A stretch of DNA of 35,739 bases. Origin: Bythopirellula sp. GTDB taxonomy: Bacteria > Planctomycetota > Planctomycetia > Pirellulales > Lacipirellulaceae. A model generated the notes under the pieces. The model made no database searches and was not told the DNA's origin. It saw only the letters and a program-made list of their open reading frames with translations. This document shows, piece after piece, positions 1 through 7,619 of the stretch. The position numbers and the translations under genes were made by a program. Positions within the stretch are counted from its first letter, which is position 1. Every line of letters begins with the position of its first letter. The DNA is taken from the NCBI GenBank assembly GCA_028285205.1, contig JANQQA010000233.1:1-35739 (forward strand), written 5' to 3'.

Positions 1-257
1 AGCGTAACTCCAGGCCTCAGCCGCCAGAACGTCTCCGGATCACCCTCGACAAGCTCAATAAACTGACCTCTCTCGTCGCCGGACAGTCGCTTCTCCATCT
101 GCACGAAACGCACGAGAGGTGGGTCCGCAACGCCTCGTGCGACCAATTCGCCGACGACACCAGCAAGTAGCAACGCGCCGCCCGCCACGATTAATTTCGC
201 GCGATAGCTCACCCGATTTGAGGTTGGAGCGCTAGTTTGTGCACCTGTGGGGCGCAT
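1..257 (-). CDS. SGNH/GDSL hydrolase-like protein, N-terminal part (truncated by window edge)
   Basis: An open frame starts at ATG 257 on the minus strand and runs off the left edge without a stop, giving 85 residues. The N-terminus is short and basic, followed by a hydrophobic anchor (residues about 22-37, LIVAGGALLLAGVVGEL). The segment ends in a DPETFWRLRPGVT motif. This motif is typical of the start of the exported SGNH hydrolase-like proteins that close carbamoyltransferase/SxtJ/DUF5989 cassettes. The catalytic GDS block would lie beyond the window, so the enzyme class is inferred from this motif and from the three cassette genes directly upstream. The gene begins 24 nt after the DUF5989 stop, which fits an operon. 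Confidence 0.6.
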   Translation of the reverse strand, partial: MRPTGAQTSAPTSNRVSYRAKLIVAGGALLLAGVVGELVARGVADPPLVRFVQMEKRLSGDERGQFIELVEGDPETFWRLRPGVT

Positions 258-281
258 GTCGATCCGCCGCGATAAGGCGTC

Positions 282-503
282 CTAGAACAATGTGTAGATG
301 AACGGCGCGGCGGGTGTTGAGCCGAGAAAGATAATGGTCGCCACCAATGTGAGCGCAATGAATAACGGGACCAACCACCATTTCTTGTTGTGGGCAATAA
401 GTCCGACGATCTCTTGCATCAAACCAGGTGGCGGCTCGTCAGACATGCGGGCAAACTGATCGTGTTGCGACGGCTCGACGCTTTGTTTTCCTTGATCATC
501 CAT
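282..503 (-). CDS. DUF5989 family small membrane protein
   Basis: A 73-residue protein. Residues 1-35 are hydrophilic. A HNKKWWLVP motif then leads into one transmembrane helix (about residues 43-60), and the protein ends in the hallmark GSTPAAPFIYTLF tail. Both motifs are characteristic of DUF5989, a family with no known biochemical role that sits beside carbamoyltransferase and SxtJ genes. It starts at ATG 503, 12 nt after the SxtJ-like stop, with AGGCG upstream as a weak ribosome-binding site. I infer that it is a membrane accessory subunit of the cassette. Confidence 0.85.
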   Translation of the reverse strand: MDDQGKQSVEPSQHDQFARMSDEPPPGLMQEIVGLIAHNKKWWLVPLFIALTLVATIIFLGSTPAAPFIYTLF

Positions 504-515
504 TACAACGCCTAG

Positions 516-935
516 TCAGTATTGGCGGAAGTATCGCTCGGGTTCGCTGACGACTTCGCGGTCTGACCAGTAGCTCTCGGCTTCTGGGTCCCAACCACGG
601 GTAAGCGGGTCACCGACGAGCGCACGTCGCAGCCACCCTATCGGTGTTAGTACAACATAATATAGCACGACAAGTAGCAACAGAGAAATGATCACGCCGA
701 TCGGGTAGACCGCCATCATCCATCCGACATAAATCGATCGGCGTAGTGATGGTGCGGCGGCGTATACAAGCAGTAGAATAGAAGCTACCGAGCCGATGCG
801 AATTGCCCAGCGCGGCGATGCAAACTTCCACCACACGATCGTCACGACAACGCATGAAAAAACCGCAAGCAATACGCCGAATATCTTTAGATCACGCGCT
901 GTCGGGTTTCGATTGATAGCATTCATGTCGGACAT
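516..935 (-). CDS. SxtJ-like membrane protein
   Basis: A 139-residue membrane protein. Hydrophobic segments lie near residues 18-36, 45-61 and 72-95, and the conserved-looking tail contains GDPLTRGWDPEAESYW. Size, topology and position between a NodU/CmcH-type carbamoyltransferase and a DUF5989 gene match the SxtJ family, named from saxitoxin clusters and of unknown function. I chose ATG 935 (MSDMNAINR) over a TTG two codons upstream. The stop is followed 12 nt later by the next gene. The likely role is a membrane partner of the carbamoyltransferase; no catalytic motif is visible. Confidence 0.75.
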   Translation of the reverse strand: MSDMNAINRNPTARDLKIFGVLLAVFSCVVVTIVWWKFASPRWAIRIGSVASILLLVYAAAPSLRRSIYVGWMMAVYPIGVIISLLLLVVLYYVVLTPIGWLRRALVGDPLTRGWDPEAESYWSDREVVSEPERYFRQY

Positions 936-954
936 GACCAACGAGTTTGGGTAG

Positions 955-2778
955 TTAGTCTAACGAAAACTGAGCGACGTGTTCGGCACTGAACTGCGGA
1001 TGAGACGCCTGATCGTCTTTCAACACGACAAAGTCCTCTAGAACCAACGCATCCATTCCCGTTGCCAGAAAGCAACGTACAGCATCAGTTGCCGTACAGA
1101 CAATCGGTTCTCCACGCACATTGAAGCTTGTGTTGATCAACAGCGGACAACCGGTAAGTTCGTAGAAACTTTGAAGCAGCCGGTAGTATTTATTATGTCG
1201 GTATTTGTCAACGGTTTGGACGCGGGCCGAATAGTCAACGTGCGTAATCGCCGGGATGTCCGATAGCTGATCGCTGAGCTTCTCCAGTCCGACTAAACCC
1301 GACGTTGGCGGACGACGTTTTTCGTCCGCGACTGCGGCGACCAATGTCATGTAGGGAGCGTCTTCACAGGCTCGCGTGTCGAAGAACTCATGGACATGCT
1401 CTTGAAGAACGCTCGGCGCAAAAGGGCGAAACGACTCGCGAAACTTGATTTTGCGATTCATGAGCGATTGCATCTTGGGGCTGCGTGGATCACCTAAGAT
1501 GCTTCGTCCCCCCAGCGCGCGGGGGCCAAATTCCATCCGGCCTTGAGCCCATCCGACGACCTTACCTTCTGCCAACAATTCAGCGACGCGATCGCATAAA
1601 GTCTGCTCGTCACTGATCTGGGTGTAGTCGACGCCGGCATCGTCGAGTGCGGCGCGGGCTTCGTGAGACGTGATGCGCGGGCCAAGCCGAGAGCCGTGCT
1701 GACCGTCTGGAGAACCCGGTTGTCGTGCGTTGCCGAGTAGTTGGTGCCAGATAAGCATCGCCACCCCCAATGCGCCGCCGGCATCGCCGGCCGCAGGCTG
1801 GACCCAGATGTTTTCGAATGGAGTCTCGCGTAGGATTCGTCCAGCACCAACGCAGTTCAACGCAACACCTCCCGCCAGGCAGAGATTGTCCAGGCCGGTT
1901 TGCTGGTGAATGTAATTGGCCGACTTTAGCATGACTTCTTCAGTGACACGTTGAATCGAGGCCGCCAGATTCATGTCGTCCTGAGTCAGTGGACTCTCCG
2001 GCTGTCTGGGCTTGCGACCGAGTAGTCGATCCAACTTTGCGGAGGTCATCGTGAGCCCTTGGCAATAATTGAAGTAGGACAAGTCGAGGCGAAACGACCC
2101 ATCCTCCCTTATGTCCATCAATTTGTCGCGGATCAGATCGGCGTAGACCGGCTCACCGTACGGCGCCAACCCCATCAATTTGTACTCGCCAGAATTGACA
2201 CGAAAACCTGCGTAGTAGGTGAAGGCCGAGTACAGAAGTCCGAGGGAATGGGGAAACTTCACCTCCTGCTTTAACTCAATTGTGGAGTCACGACCGATAC
2301 CCCATGTCGCGGTCGCCCATTCGCCCACTCCATCCAGAGTCAAGATGGCCGCCTCTGAAAATGGCGATGGAAAAAAGGCGCTCGCTGCATGAGACTCATG
2401 GTGTTCACAAAAGACAATTCTCTTGCCGTGTCGGTCGAGCGCTCGCCGCATTTCGCGAGCCATGAACAGTTTTCCACCCAGCCAGGTCGGCAACGCGCGG
2501 AGAAATGACCGGAAGCCACGCGGGGCGACCCCCAAGTAAGTTTCGATAAGTCTATCGGCCTTGAGTAGCGGCTTCTCGTAGAAGCCGACATAGTCGACTT
2601 CTTCAGCACGCAGTCCGGCCTCTCGAAGACAGTAGTCGACCGCGCCGGTCGGAAATGAGGCATCGTGTTTGACGCGTGTAAATCGTTCTTCCTGCGCTGC
2701 CGCAACGATGTTTCCGTCGACGACAACCACAGCCGCGGAATCGTGATAGTACGCAGAGATTCCCAGAACGCTGGTCAA
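955..2778 (-). CDS. carbamoyltransferase, NodU/CmcH (TobZ-like) family
   Basis: A 607-residue enzyme predicted to transfer a carbamoyl group from carbamoyl phosphate, through a carbamoyl-adenylate, to a hydroxyl of an unknown acceptor. The N-terminal Kae1-like domain begins ILGISAYYHDSAA and has EERFTRVKHD (30-39) and the metal-binding HHESH (126-130). Later come LCLAGGVALN, the GRMEFGPRALGGRSILGDPR block, FRPFAPSV and the C-terminal INTSFNVRGEPIV, all standard for the family. The start is chosen as TTG 2778 because a GAGG element sits 9 nt upstream; another TTG at 2793 lacks such a site. It heads a tight minus-strand cassette with SxtJ-like, DUF5989 and SGNH-like genes. The acceptor could be a surface glycan or a small molecule; the sequence does not say which. 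Confidence 0.93.
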   Translation of the reverse strand: MTSVLGISAYYHDSAAVVVVDGNIVAAAQEERFTRVKHDASFPTGAVDYCLREAGLRAEEVDYVGFYEKPLLKADRLIETYLGVAPRGFRSFLRALPTWLGGKLFMAREMRRALDRHGKRIVFCEHHESHAASAFFPSPFSEAAILTLDGVGEWATATWGIGRDSTIELKQEVKFPHSLGLLYSAFTYYAGFRVNSGEYKLMGLAPYGEPVYADLIRDKLMDIREDGSFRLDLSYFNYCQGLTMTSAKLDRLLGRKPRQPESPLTQDDMNLAASIQRVTEEVMLKSANYIHQQTGLDNLCLAGGVALNCVGAGRILRETPFENIWVQPAAGDAGGALGVAMLIWHQLLGNARQPGSPDGQHGSRLGPRITSHEARAALDDAGVDYTQISDEQTLCDRVAELLAEGKVVGWAQGRMEFGPRALGGRSILGDPRSPKMQSLMNRKIKFRESFRPFAPSVLQEHVHEFFDTRACEDAPYMTLVAAVADEKRRPPTSGLVGLEKLSDQLSDIPAITHVDYSARVQTVDKYRHNKYYRLLQSFYELTGCPLLINTSFNVRGEPIVCTATDAVRCFLATGMDALVLEDFVVLKDDQASHPQFSAEHVAQFSLD

Positions 2779-2811
2779 AGTCGGACGCCTCAAAAACGGC
2801 TACAGAGTGAG

Positions 2812-2817
2812 TGTCAA
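2812..2817 (-). promoter_or_regulatory. candidate -35 element for the carbamoyltransferase operon
   Basis: A TTGACA hexamer on the minus strand lies 34 nt before the proposed carbamoyltransferase start and just after the hairpin at 2821-2838. No convincing -10 hexamer is visible at the usual spacing, so this is only a candidate. Confidence 0.25.
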
Positions 2818-2820
2818 TTA

Positions 2821-2838
2821 GGAGAATCAGTATTCTCC
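2821..2838 (-). terminator. hairpin between redoxin lipoprotein and carbamoyltransferase operon
   Basis: A perfect 7-bp stem with a 4-nt loop (GGAGAAT-CAGT-ATTCTCC). It lies downstream of the redoxin lipoprotein stop and upstream of the carbamoyltransferase cassette. There is no T-run on either side, so it is either a weak or factor-assisted terminator or an RNA-stability element. Confidence 0.4.
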
Positions 2839-2893
2839 ATTCTACTCTACCTCGCAGAATGACGCCGTGAGCGACACTTGAATCTACCTTGTT

Positions 2894-3499
2894 TTACTGC
2901 AGATCGGAGATGTAGCAGCCAACCGCCGGGCCTCCCGGCTTCGGGATGGGGGCATCCGCCAGAGCAGCTTCGATAGCATTACGCAGGTCATGGGTCGTCG
3001 CTGCGGGTCGTGCATTGCCAAAGCTCTCGTAGCGATCATCGATTCGCCCGGTGTAGAGCAACTCACCTTGCCGCCCAAAGACGGCCGCCTCGGGTGTAAT
3101 GTTCGCCCCGGACAATGCAACTAGCGTATGCTCGGGATCATGGACTCCAGTGCAGGGGTACGAGAAATCTTCAAGATGCGTCTGCATCTCAGTCAATGTG
3201 GTGGCAGGATCAACGTACACGAGCCAAAAACGAGCAGCCTCACGATACTCTTCCGACAACTCGGCAACGCGTGGAGCATAGCGATTAGAGATAGGACAAT
3301 CTGTCCGTGAGAATATAAAGACCTGCAGCCGATCATCGTTCGAATTCGGCAAGTCATGATATTGACCGTCGGTCCCTGCCAATCGTCGTTCAGCTTTGTC
3401 GTCCACGACGACGCCAGGACTTCCGCCTGAGTTGCAGCCGATGGATAACAACGCAACGGCCATGATGCAAGGACAAGTGATTTGCTTTGCAAGTATCAT
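2894..3499 (-). CDS. redoxin/thioredoxin-fold lipoprotein
   Basis: A 201-residue exported lipoprotein. A signal peptide ends in the lipobox LLSIGC at about residues 17-22. A thioredoxin-like core follows, with strand VFIFSRTDCPISNRYAPRV, a strand-helix unit WLVYVDPATT, the cis-Pro-type region NITPEAAVFGRQGELLYTGRIDDRY and a C-terminal AVGCYI motif. The arrangement of a single Cys in TDCPISNRYAP plus a late GC motif is common in planctomycete redoxin-domain proteins. There is no CxxC, so classical disulfide exchange is not assured; a peroxiredoxin-like or electron-transfer role is possible. I chose ATG 3499, with GAGG 9 nt upstream, over TTG 3529. It is a separate unit from the carbamoyltransferase cassette. 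Confidence 0.75.
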   Translation of the reverse strand: MILAKQITCPCIMAVALLSIGCNSGGSPGVVVDDKAERRLAGTDGQYHDLPNSNDDRLQVFIFSRTDCPISNRYAPRVAELSEEYREAARFWLVYVDPATTLTEMQTHLEDFSYPCTGVHDPEHTLVALSGANITPEAAVFGRQGELLYTGRIDDRYESFGNARPAATTHDLRNAIEAALADAPIPKPGGPAVGCYISDLQ

Positions 3500-3917
3500 G
3501 TCTGAAGGCCTCGCCAAACTGCCAACCAAGCACTCATGCTGAGCCGAACTATTGCGCCGACATGACTCAGTTCATTCAAACCGTGTCTTTGAGTCCAATA
3601 ATATTCGGTAGAAACAACGGATATGGCGCGATGCTTCTTGCTCGATCCAGCGCACCAACCGTCTCAGCGGGTTCTCACCTCCAGTGTAGCATACGCGGTC
3701 TGCGCGCTTCATGTCTTCAGAGGGACGTCATTGGTGTCAACAGCCGCCTTGATCCTTGCATGCGGTCTGGTTCCATGACGCCTATCGTTGGGCTTTTCAC
3801 GGATACGGTCGCGACTGGCTCGCGGCAACTCGATGGATCCGGTGGGTCGGATCTGCCCTTGGCTGAAATCTAGAGAAGCTAGGCCACCAATAAGAATAAA
3901 ACAGGGCGAACGATTTT

Positions 3918-3943
3918 CATCCAAAAAAAGCGGGCCCCGGATG
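3918..3943 (-). terminator. GC-rich segment plus T7 run, terminator-like
   Basis: Read on the minus strand, a GC-rich run with the palindrome GGGCCC is followed by seven T (3929-3923). The whole is flanked by CATCC and GGATG, which can pair. It lies 31 nt after the stop of the small minus-strand frame at 3974-4129. The T-run sits inside the outer pairing, so the structure is not a canonical intrinsic terminator. Confidence 0.3.
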
Positions 3944-3973
3944 AGCCAAATACTCATTGACTCGACAGGAAGG

Positions 3974-4129
3974 TCAGGGGCAATTGAACCCTCCCGCCAC
4001 AAGTTCATCCGAGGCCCCGCGGGCCAGCAAGTGGATGAGATCTTCAAGCCATCCGACCATCGAATCTCTGCCCGTTACAGGAGGCACTTCACGTGCCGTA
4101 GTACTGAAGCCACTCTTTCCGGAACACAT
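3974..4129 (-). CDS. small hypothetical protein or gene remnant (51 aa)
   Basis: A short frame from ATG 4129 to TGA 3974. Its second half reads like a genuine protein helix (residues 24-39, MVGWLEDLIHLLARGA, then SDELVAGGFNCP). I do not recognise a family. It may be the end of a decayed gene, a true small protein, or chance. A terminator-like T-run follows at 3918-3943. No clear ribosome-binding site is seen. Confidence 0.2.
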   Translation of the reverse strand: MCSGKSGFSTTAREVPPVTGRDSMVGWLEDLIHLLARGASDELVAGGFNCP

Positions 4130-4642
4130 CGTTTAGTCGCGTAAGTCTTTTCTTGGTAATGACTTAGTGTGAGACAAAAGTGTTCTGAAAAGTCGCCCGG
4201 TGGACGGAATCGAGTCTCCAGGCTGTCATTGTGCATTTGCTAATGCTGCAGCAAACTCAAGCAAATCGCTGCATTTTGGCCCATCTGTTTTGGAGGCAGC
4301 TCTCTGTTGACCACTGGCTACTGTATTCGTCTCACAATGAGAGTCCCGCTGCCACAAATCAACTTAAGTCTTTTTATAGAAGTTGCTTATGGAGATCGCG
4401 TCGCATCCCCAAGCTATCGATTCAGGCCGGCGTCGGAGTGAGAGCTGACCGAGCAAACCGCGGGCGGGCGTCTCGATACGAGACCATTCGGTAGAGTAGC
4501 TCCGGCCGAGCTCAAGCCGTAATTCTGCAGATTCGCGACACTTGCTTCGGAACCAAGGGCCCGCATAGTTCGTACGTGGTATTGCGGTTATATTGCTCCA
4601 TTCAATCAATCTCGTGCCCTGCTCCCACTCGCGGATGACGAC

Positions 4643-5485
4643 GTGACGAACAACCCTGCCCAGATCGGTCCGTACTTGTGTGGTCGCGATGAACCACTGT
4701 TATGGATCGCCGGTCCCTGTGTTTTAGAAACAGAGTCGATGGCGTTGGAGATCGCTGCGGAATTGCAACGCGTCGCCGCGCTCCTCTCGATCCAGCTCGT
4801 CTTCAAGGCATCTTTCGATAAGGCGAATCGCACGAGCAGCAACGCGTTCCGGGGTCCGGGCCTGGTTGAGGGGTTGCGGATTCTATCGGCCGTCAAAGAC
4901 GAAACCGGCCTGCCCGTGACGACCGATATACACGAGTCGTCGCAGGCTGCTGCCGCGGGTGAAGTGTGCGATTTGTTGCAGATTCCTGCGTTTCTCGCGC
5001 GGCAGACGGACCTGCTTGTCGCTGCTGCCAAGACTGGCACTGCCGTCAACGTCAAGAAGGCGCAGTTTATGGCGCCCAGCGATATGCAGCACGTTGTCAC
5101 CAAACTCACGGACGCGGGTGCGCAGAGCGTACTGCTTTGCGAGCGAGGCACGTTTTTCGGATATGGTCGTCTCGTCAATGACATGCGAGCCATCCCGCAG
5201 ATGCAGGCACTGGGTGTGCCCGTTGTGTTTGATGCCACCCACAGCGTACAAGAGCCCGGTGGCTTAGGTGGAGCAACCGGCGGAAATCGCGAAATGGTCG
5301 AACCGTTGGCACGCGCCGCGATGGCATTGGGTGCTGAAGGCCTTTTCACTGAGACGCACCCTGATCCCGATTGTTCGCCCAGCGATGGTGCGAACATGAT
5401 TCCCCTCGCGGAAATCGAACAGACGATGCGACGATTGCTAGCCGTTCGCCAAGCGGCTGTCGGCGTCGCTTGCCAGACTAACTGA
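4643..5485 (+). CDS. kdsA: 3-deoxy-8-phosphooctulonate synthase (KDO-8-P synthase), metal-dependent type
   Basis: A 280-residue cytosolic enzyme that condenses phosphoenolpyruvate with arabinose-5-phosphate to give KDO-8-phosphate, the precursor of the LPS inner-core sugar KDO. Family blocks are all present: [70 protein letters not shown] and TETHPDPD. Cys26 in GPC, together with the His of THSVQ, the Glu of TETHP and the Asp of SPSDGAN, matches the four metal ligands of class II enzymes such as the Aquifex one; metal-independent enzymes carry Asn instead of that Cys. The start is GTG with a weak CGGA site upstream. The gene opens a plus-strand unit with the lipoprotein 22 nt downstream. Confidence 0.95.
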   Translation: MTNNPAQIGPYLCGRDEPLLWIAGPCVLETESMALEIAAELQRVAALLSIQLVFKASFDKANRTSSNAFRGPGLVEGLRILSAVKDETGLPVTTDIHESSQAAAAGEVCDLLQIPAFLARQTDLLVAAAKTGTAVNVKKAQFMAPSDMQHVVTKLTDAGAQSVLLCERGTFFGYGRLVNDMRAIPQMQALGVPVVFDATHSVQEPGGLGGATGGNREMVEPLARAAMALGAEGLFTETHPDPDCSPSDGANMIPLAEIEQTMRRLLAVRQAAVGVACQTN

Positions 5486-5507
5486 GCTATTTCGAGAATT
5501 TGAAGAA

Positions 5508-7544
5508 GTGACCAAACTCAGACACTATTGGACTAGGTTTCTCGCATTGGCTACGATCTTGCTCTGCGGGAGCGTCTTGATTCTAGGCGGCGGTTGCGAC
5601 GATCGTAGCAGTCGCCCACGCATATCTGGTGGAATCGCAAAGCGAAAGACGAACAACACCGCGTTTCTGCTTGAAGCAGTGACCGACGGTCTGAATAATC
5701 TACCGCGCGAAGTCGTGCTTGAGCTTACCCCGCCCAAACCAATTCTCGACGACGTCAAGAGCGCCGACGGGCAACCAGTGTTGGCGACCTGCAACGTAAC
5801 TCCGGCCGTGCCAGACGGTCCCTTCAATTTCTTTTCGGTGCCCAGAGGCAATGCCAATTTTCGCAAGATCGGCGTTCGGCGCGGTGACAAGTTGCGTTTC
5901 TTCGCCGATTATGACCAAGAGGGTCTAGAGCACGGCTACGAACAGGTGAGCTACTTCGAGTTTGTGGTTCGCCGATTGGATCAGTTCGATCCCGACAATG
6001 CCCTTATCGTCGAAGGTGGCCTGTCGGGATCTTGGGACATTCCAACACGCATCGAAGTTTGGCGATTCTCGGACAAACGGATGAACGAGATCGACGACCG
6101 TCTCAAGAAGTACTACGTGCGAGGCGAACCCCCGATCGGCTGGGAGCCAAGTGCCGATGAGTCTGCGTTGGTACAACTCTTGGAACGCGCTAACCAGTGG
6201 CTGCGAAATGTCGAAGCGGAGAACAGTTGGCAATCCGATCCTCGAATCGCGGAGTTGCCTGAATCGCTTCAGGAAACGCCAATCCTGAAGACGGCGATCT
6301 CGACAGCGAACTTAGAATCAGGGACTTTTGATGCCACCGAAGCGAGGCAATTGCAGCAAGCGATCTGGTTACGCGATATCTCTCGGTGGGCGAAAGGCGA
6401 AGCGGTCTCGCCAGTTGATGTGGCGACCGCACTGTTTGACTGGACGATTCGGAATATCCAACTGGATGATCCGAAGGGGGCCCCCGGTTTCGTGCACCAG
6501 CCTTGGCAGGTCTTGATGTACGGCCGAGGCACGGCAGAACAACGAGCCTGGATCTTCGCCGAACTATGCCGCCAGCAGCAGTTGGACGTCGTGATGTTGG
6601 CAGCAGGTGAGCGCTGGTGGCTCCCAGCGCTGTGGGACGATGACAAACTGTACTTGTTTGATACGCAGCTGGGTTTGCCGGTTCCTGGCGCAGAGCCCGG
6701 TACTGTCGCGACCCTCGCTGAGCTGGTTGCGAGTCCGGAGTTACTGTCCCGATTGTCCGTTGAGGGCGAAAGCGAGTATCCGACGACCGCCGAAGACTTA
6801 AAGGACATTCGTGCTTGGATTGTGGCCTCACCGCTGCAGCTTTCCAAGCGCGCAACGCTGCTTGAGGAGGCCTTCGAAGGTGAGGACTTCGTGGTACTAA
6901 CGGCCCGCACAATCCGAATATCCGATGCGCTCGCCAAGGCGTCGAATCTCACGGCCATACAGCTCTGGCCTTATCCGTTCGAATCGATCGTCGCGGAACA
7001 GGGCATGCCGAGAGATCGACGCGAACGTGCCGCTGTTCAGTTCCTGGTTTTTGCCCAACGCCCTCGACTTTGGAAGGCTCGCGTACTTCACTTCCAAGGC
7101 ACAAAGGACGTTCCGATCGAGGATCGCAACGATCCGCTGGCGCAGCCCGACCAAGGTCACCGCAAAGCGATTGCGCTCTACCAAGATCCAAGGGTGCGGC
7201 CTCCTAACTCTGCATTGAAGGGCCTCGAAGCAAGTAAGCGTCCCTTGTACGAACTTAGCAAGTCGAATGCGAGTTACTGGCTAGGTCTGCTCAGTTACGA
7301 CCTCGGGAACTACCGAGTCGCGAAAGACTGGCTAGAAAACCGGACCCTCAAGGCCCGCCCCAACGGCCCTTGGACGCCGGGCGGCCAGTACAATCTCGCA
7401 CGAACGTATGAGGCTATGGGAGAGCTGCGCAAAGCAATTGAGTTGCTTGAGCAGGATACTTCGCCTCAACGACTTGGCAATCTGGTTCGTGCACGGCTGC
7501 TAAGTGCACAATTGGATTCAACTGCCGAGAAAGATGAGGAGTGA
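5508..7544 (+). CDS. lipoprotein with degenerate transglutaminase-like region and TPR-like tail
   Basis: A 678-residue exported protein starting at GTG. A signal peptide with lipobox LGGGC ends near residue 30. The middle (about residues 305-400) has the shape of a transglutaminase-like core, ALFDWTIRNIQ then YGRGTAEQRAWIFAELCRQQQL and LYLFDTQLGLPVPG. At the position where active enzymes have the catalytic Cys (G-x-C-x-E) it has Ala, and the HAW strand is not recognisable. The C-terminus (about 595-670) carries TPR-like helices (YWLGLLSYDLGNYRVAKDWL, YNLARTYEAMGELRKAIELL). I infer a non-catalytic, protein-binding envelope lipoprotein. It follows kdsA by 22 nt, so it is probably cotranscribed. 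Confidence 0.7.
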   Translation: MTKLRHYWTRFLALATILLCGSVLILGGGCDDRSSRPRISGGIAKRKTNNTAFLLEAVTDGLNNLPREVVLELTPPKPILDDVKSADGQPVLATCNVTPAVPDGPFNFFSVPRGNANFRKIGVRRGDKLRFFADYDQEGLEHGYEQVSYFEFVVRRLDQFDPDNALIVEGGLSGSWDIPTRIEVWRFSDKRMNEIDDRLKKYYVRGEPPIGWEPSADESALVQLLERANQWLRNVEAENSWQSDPRIAELPESLQETPILKTAISTANLESGTFDATEARQLQQAIWLRDISRWAKGEAVSPVDVATALFDWTIRNIQLDDPKGAPGFVHQPWQVLMYGRGTAEQRAWIFAELCRQQQLDVVMLAAGERWWLPALWDDDKLYLFDTQLGLPVPGAEPGTVATLAELVASPELLSRLSVEGESEYPTTAEDLKDIRAWIVASPLQLSKRATLLEEAFEGEDFVVLTARTIRISDALAKASNLTAIQLWPYPFESIVAEQGMPRDRRERAAVQFLVFAQRPRLWKARVLHFQGTKDVPIEDRNDPLAQPDQGHRKAIALYQDPRVRPPNSALKGLEASKRPLYELSKSNASYWLGLLSYDLGNYRVAKDWLENRTLKARPNGPWTPGGQYNLARTYEAMGELRKAIELLEQDTSPQRLGNLVRARLLSAQLDSTAEKDEE

Positions 7545-7619
7545 CGGGTTCTGGCGATTCTTGCAAGAGTCGTTATTGCATCGCGGTCGACAGTCCTCAT
7601 CGCTTACCCAGCACGCTAC

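Larger units (their letters stand above)
3500..4642. other. gene-poor stretch of about 1.1 kb, possible gene remnants
   Basis: No conserved protein or RNA gene is recognised on either strand. The stretch contains a protein-like 51-codon frame on minus (3974-4129), followed by a GC-rich segment and a T-run (3918-3943). It also has a short aromatic-rich plus-strand frame (3756-3866, with WFHDAYRWAFHGYGRDW) and a strong small hairpin GGCCC-CGC-GGGCC at 4013-4025. Stop codons are frequent in all frames from about 4150 to 4640. I read it as non-coding sequence with decayed fragments. The kdsA promoter should lie in its right end. Confidence 0.5.

Noticed and set aside
3970..3995. tRNA T-arm-like sequence on minus (GGGTTCAATTGCCCC)
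   Set aside because: The arm has mismatches and no anticodon or D arm or acceptor stem can be built around it.
4606..5397. 263-codon open frame on minus across kdsA
   Set aside because: It lies antisense to a complete, motif-rich kdsA and its translation is Ser/Ala/Arg-rich without any domain; a codon-bias shadow.
6190..6958. Two long minus-strand frames inside the transglutaminase-like lipoprotein gene
   Set aside because: Both are antisense to a longer gene with signal peptide and repeats, and have shadow-like composition.
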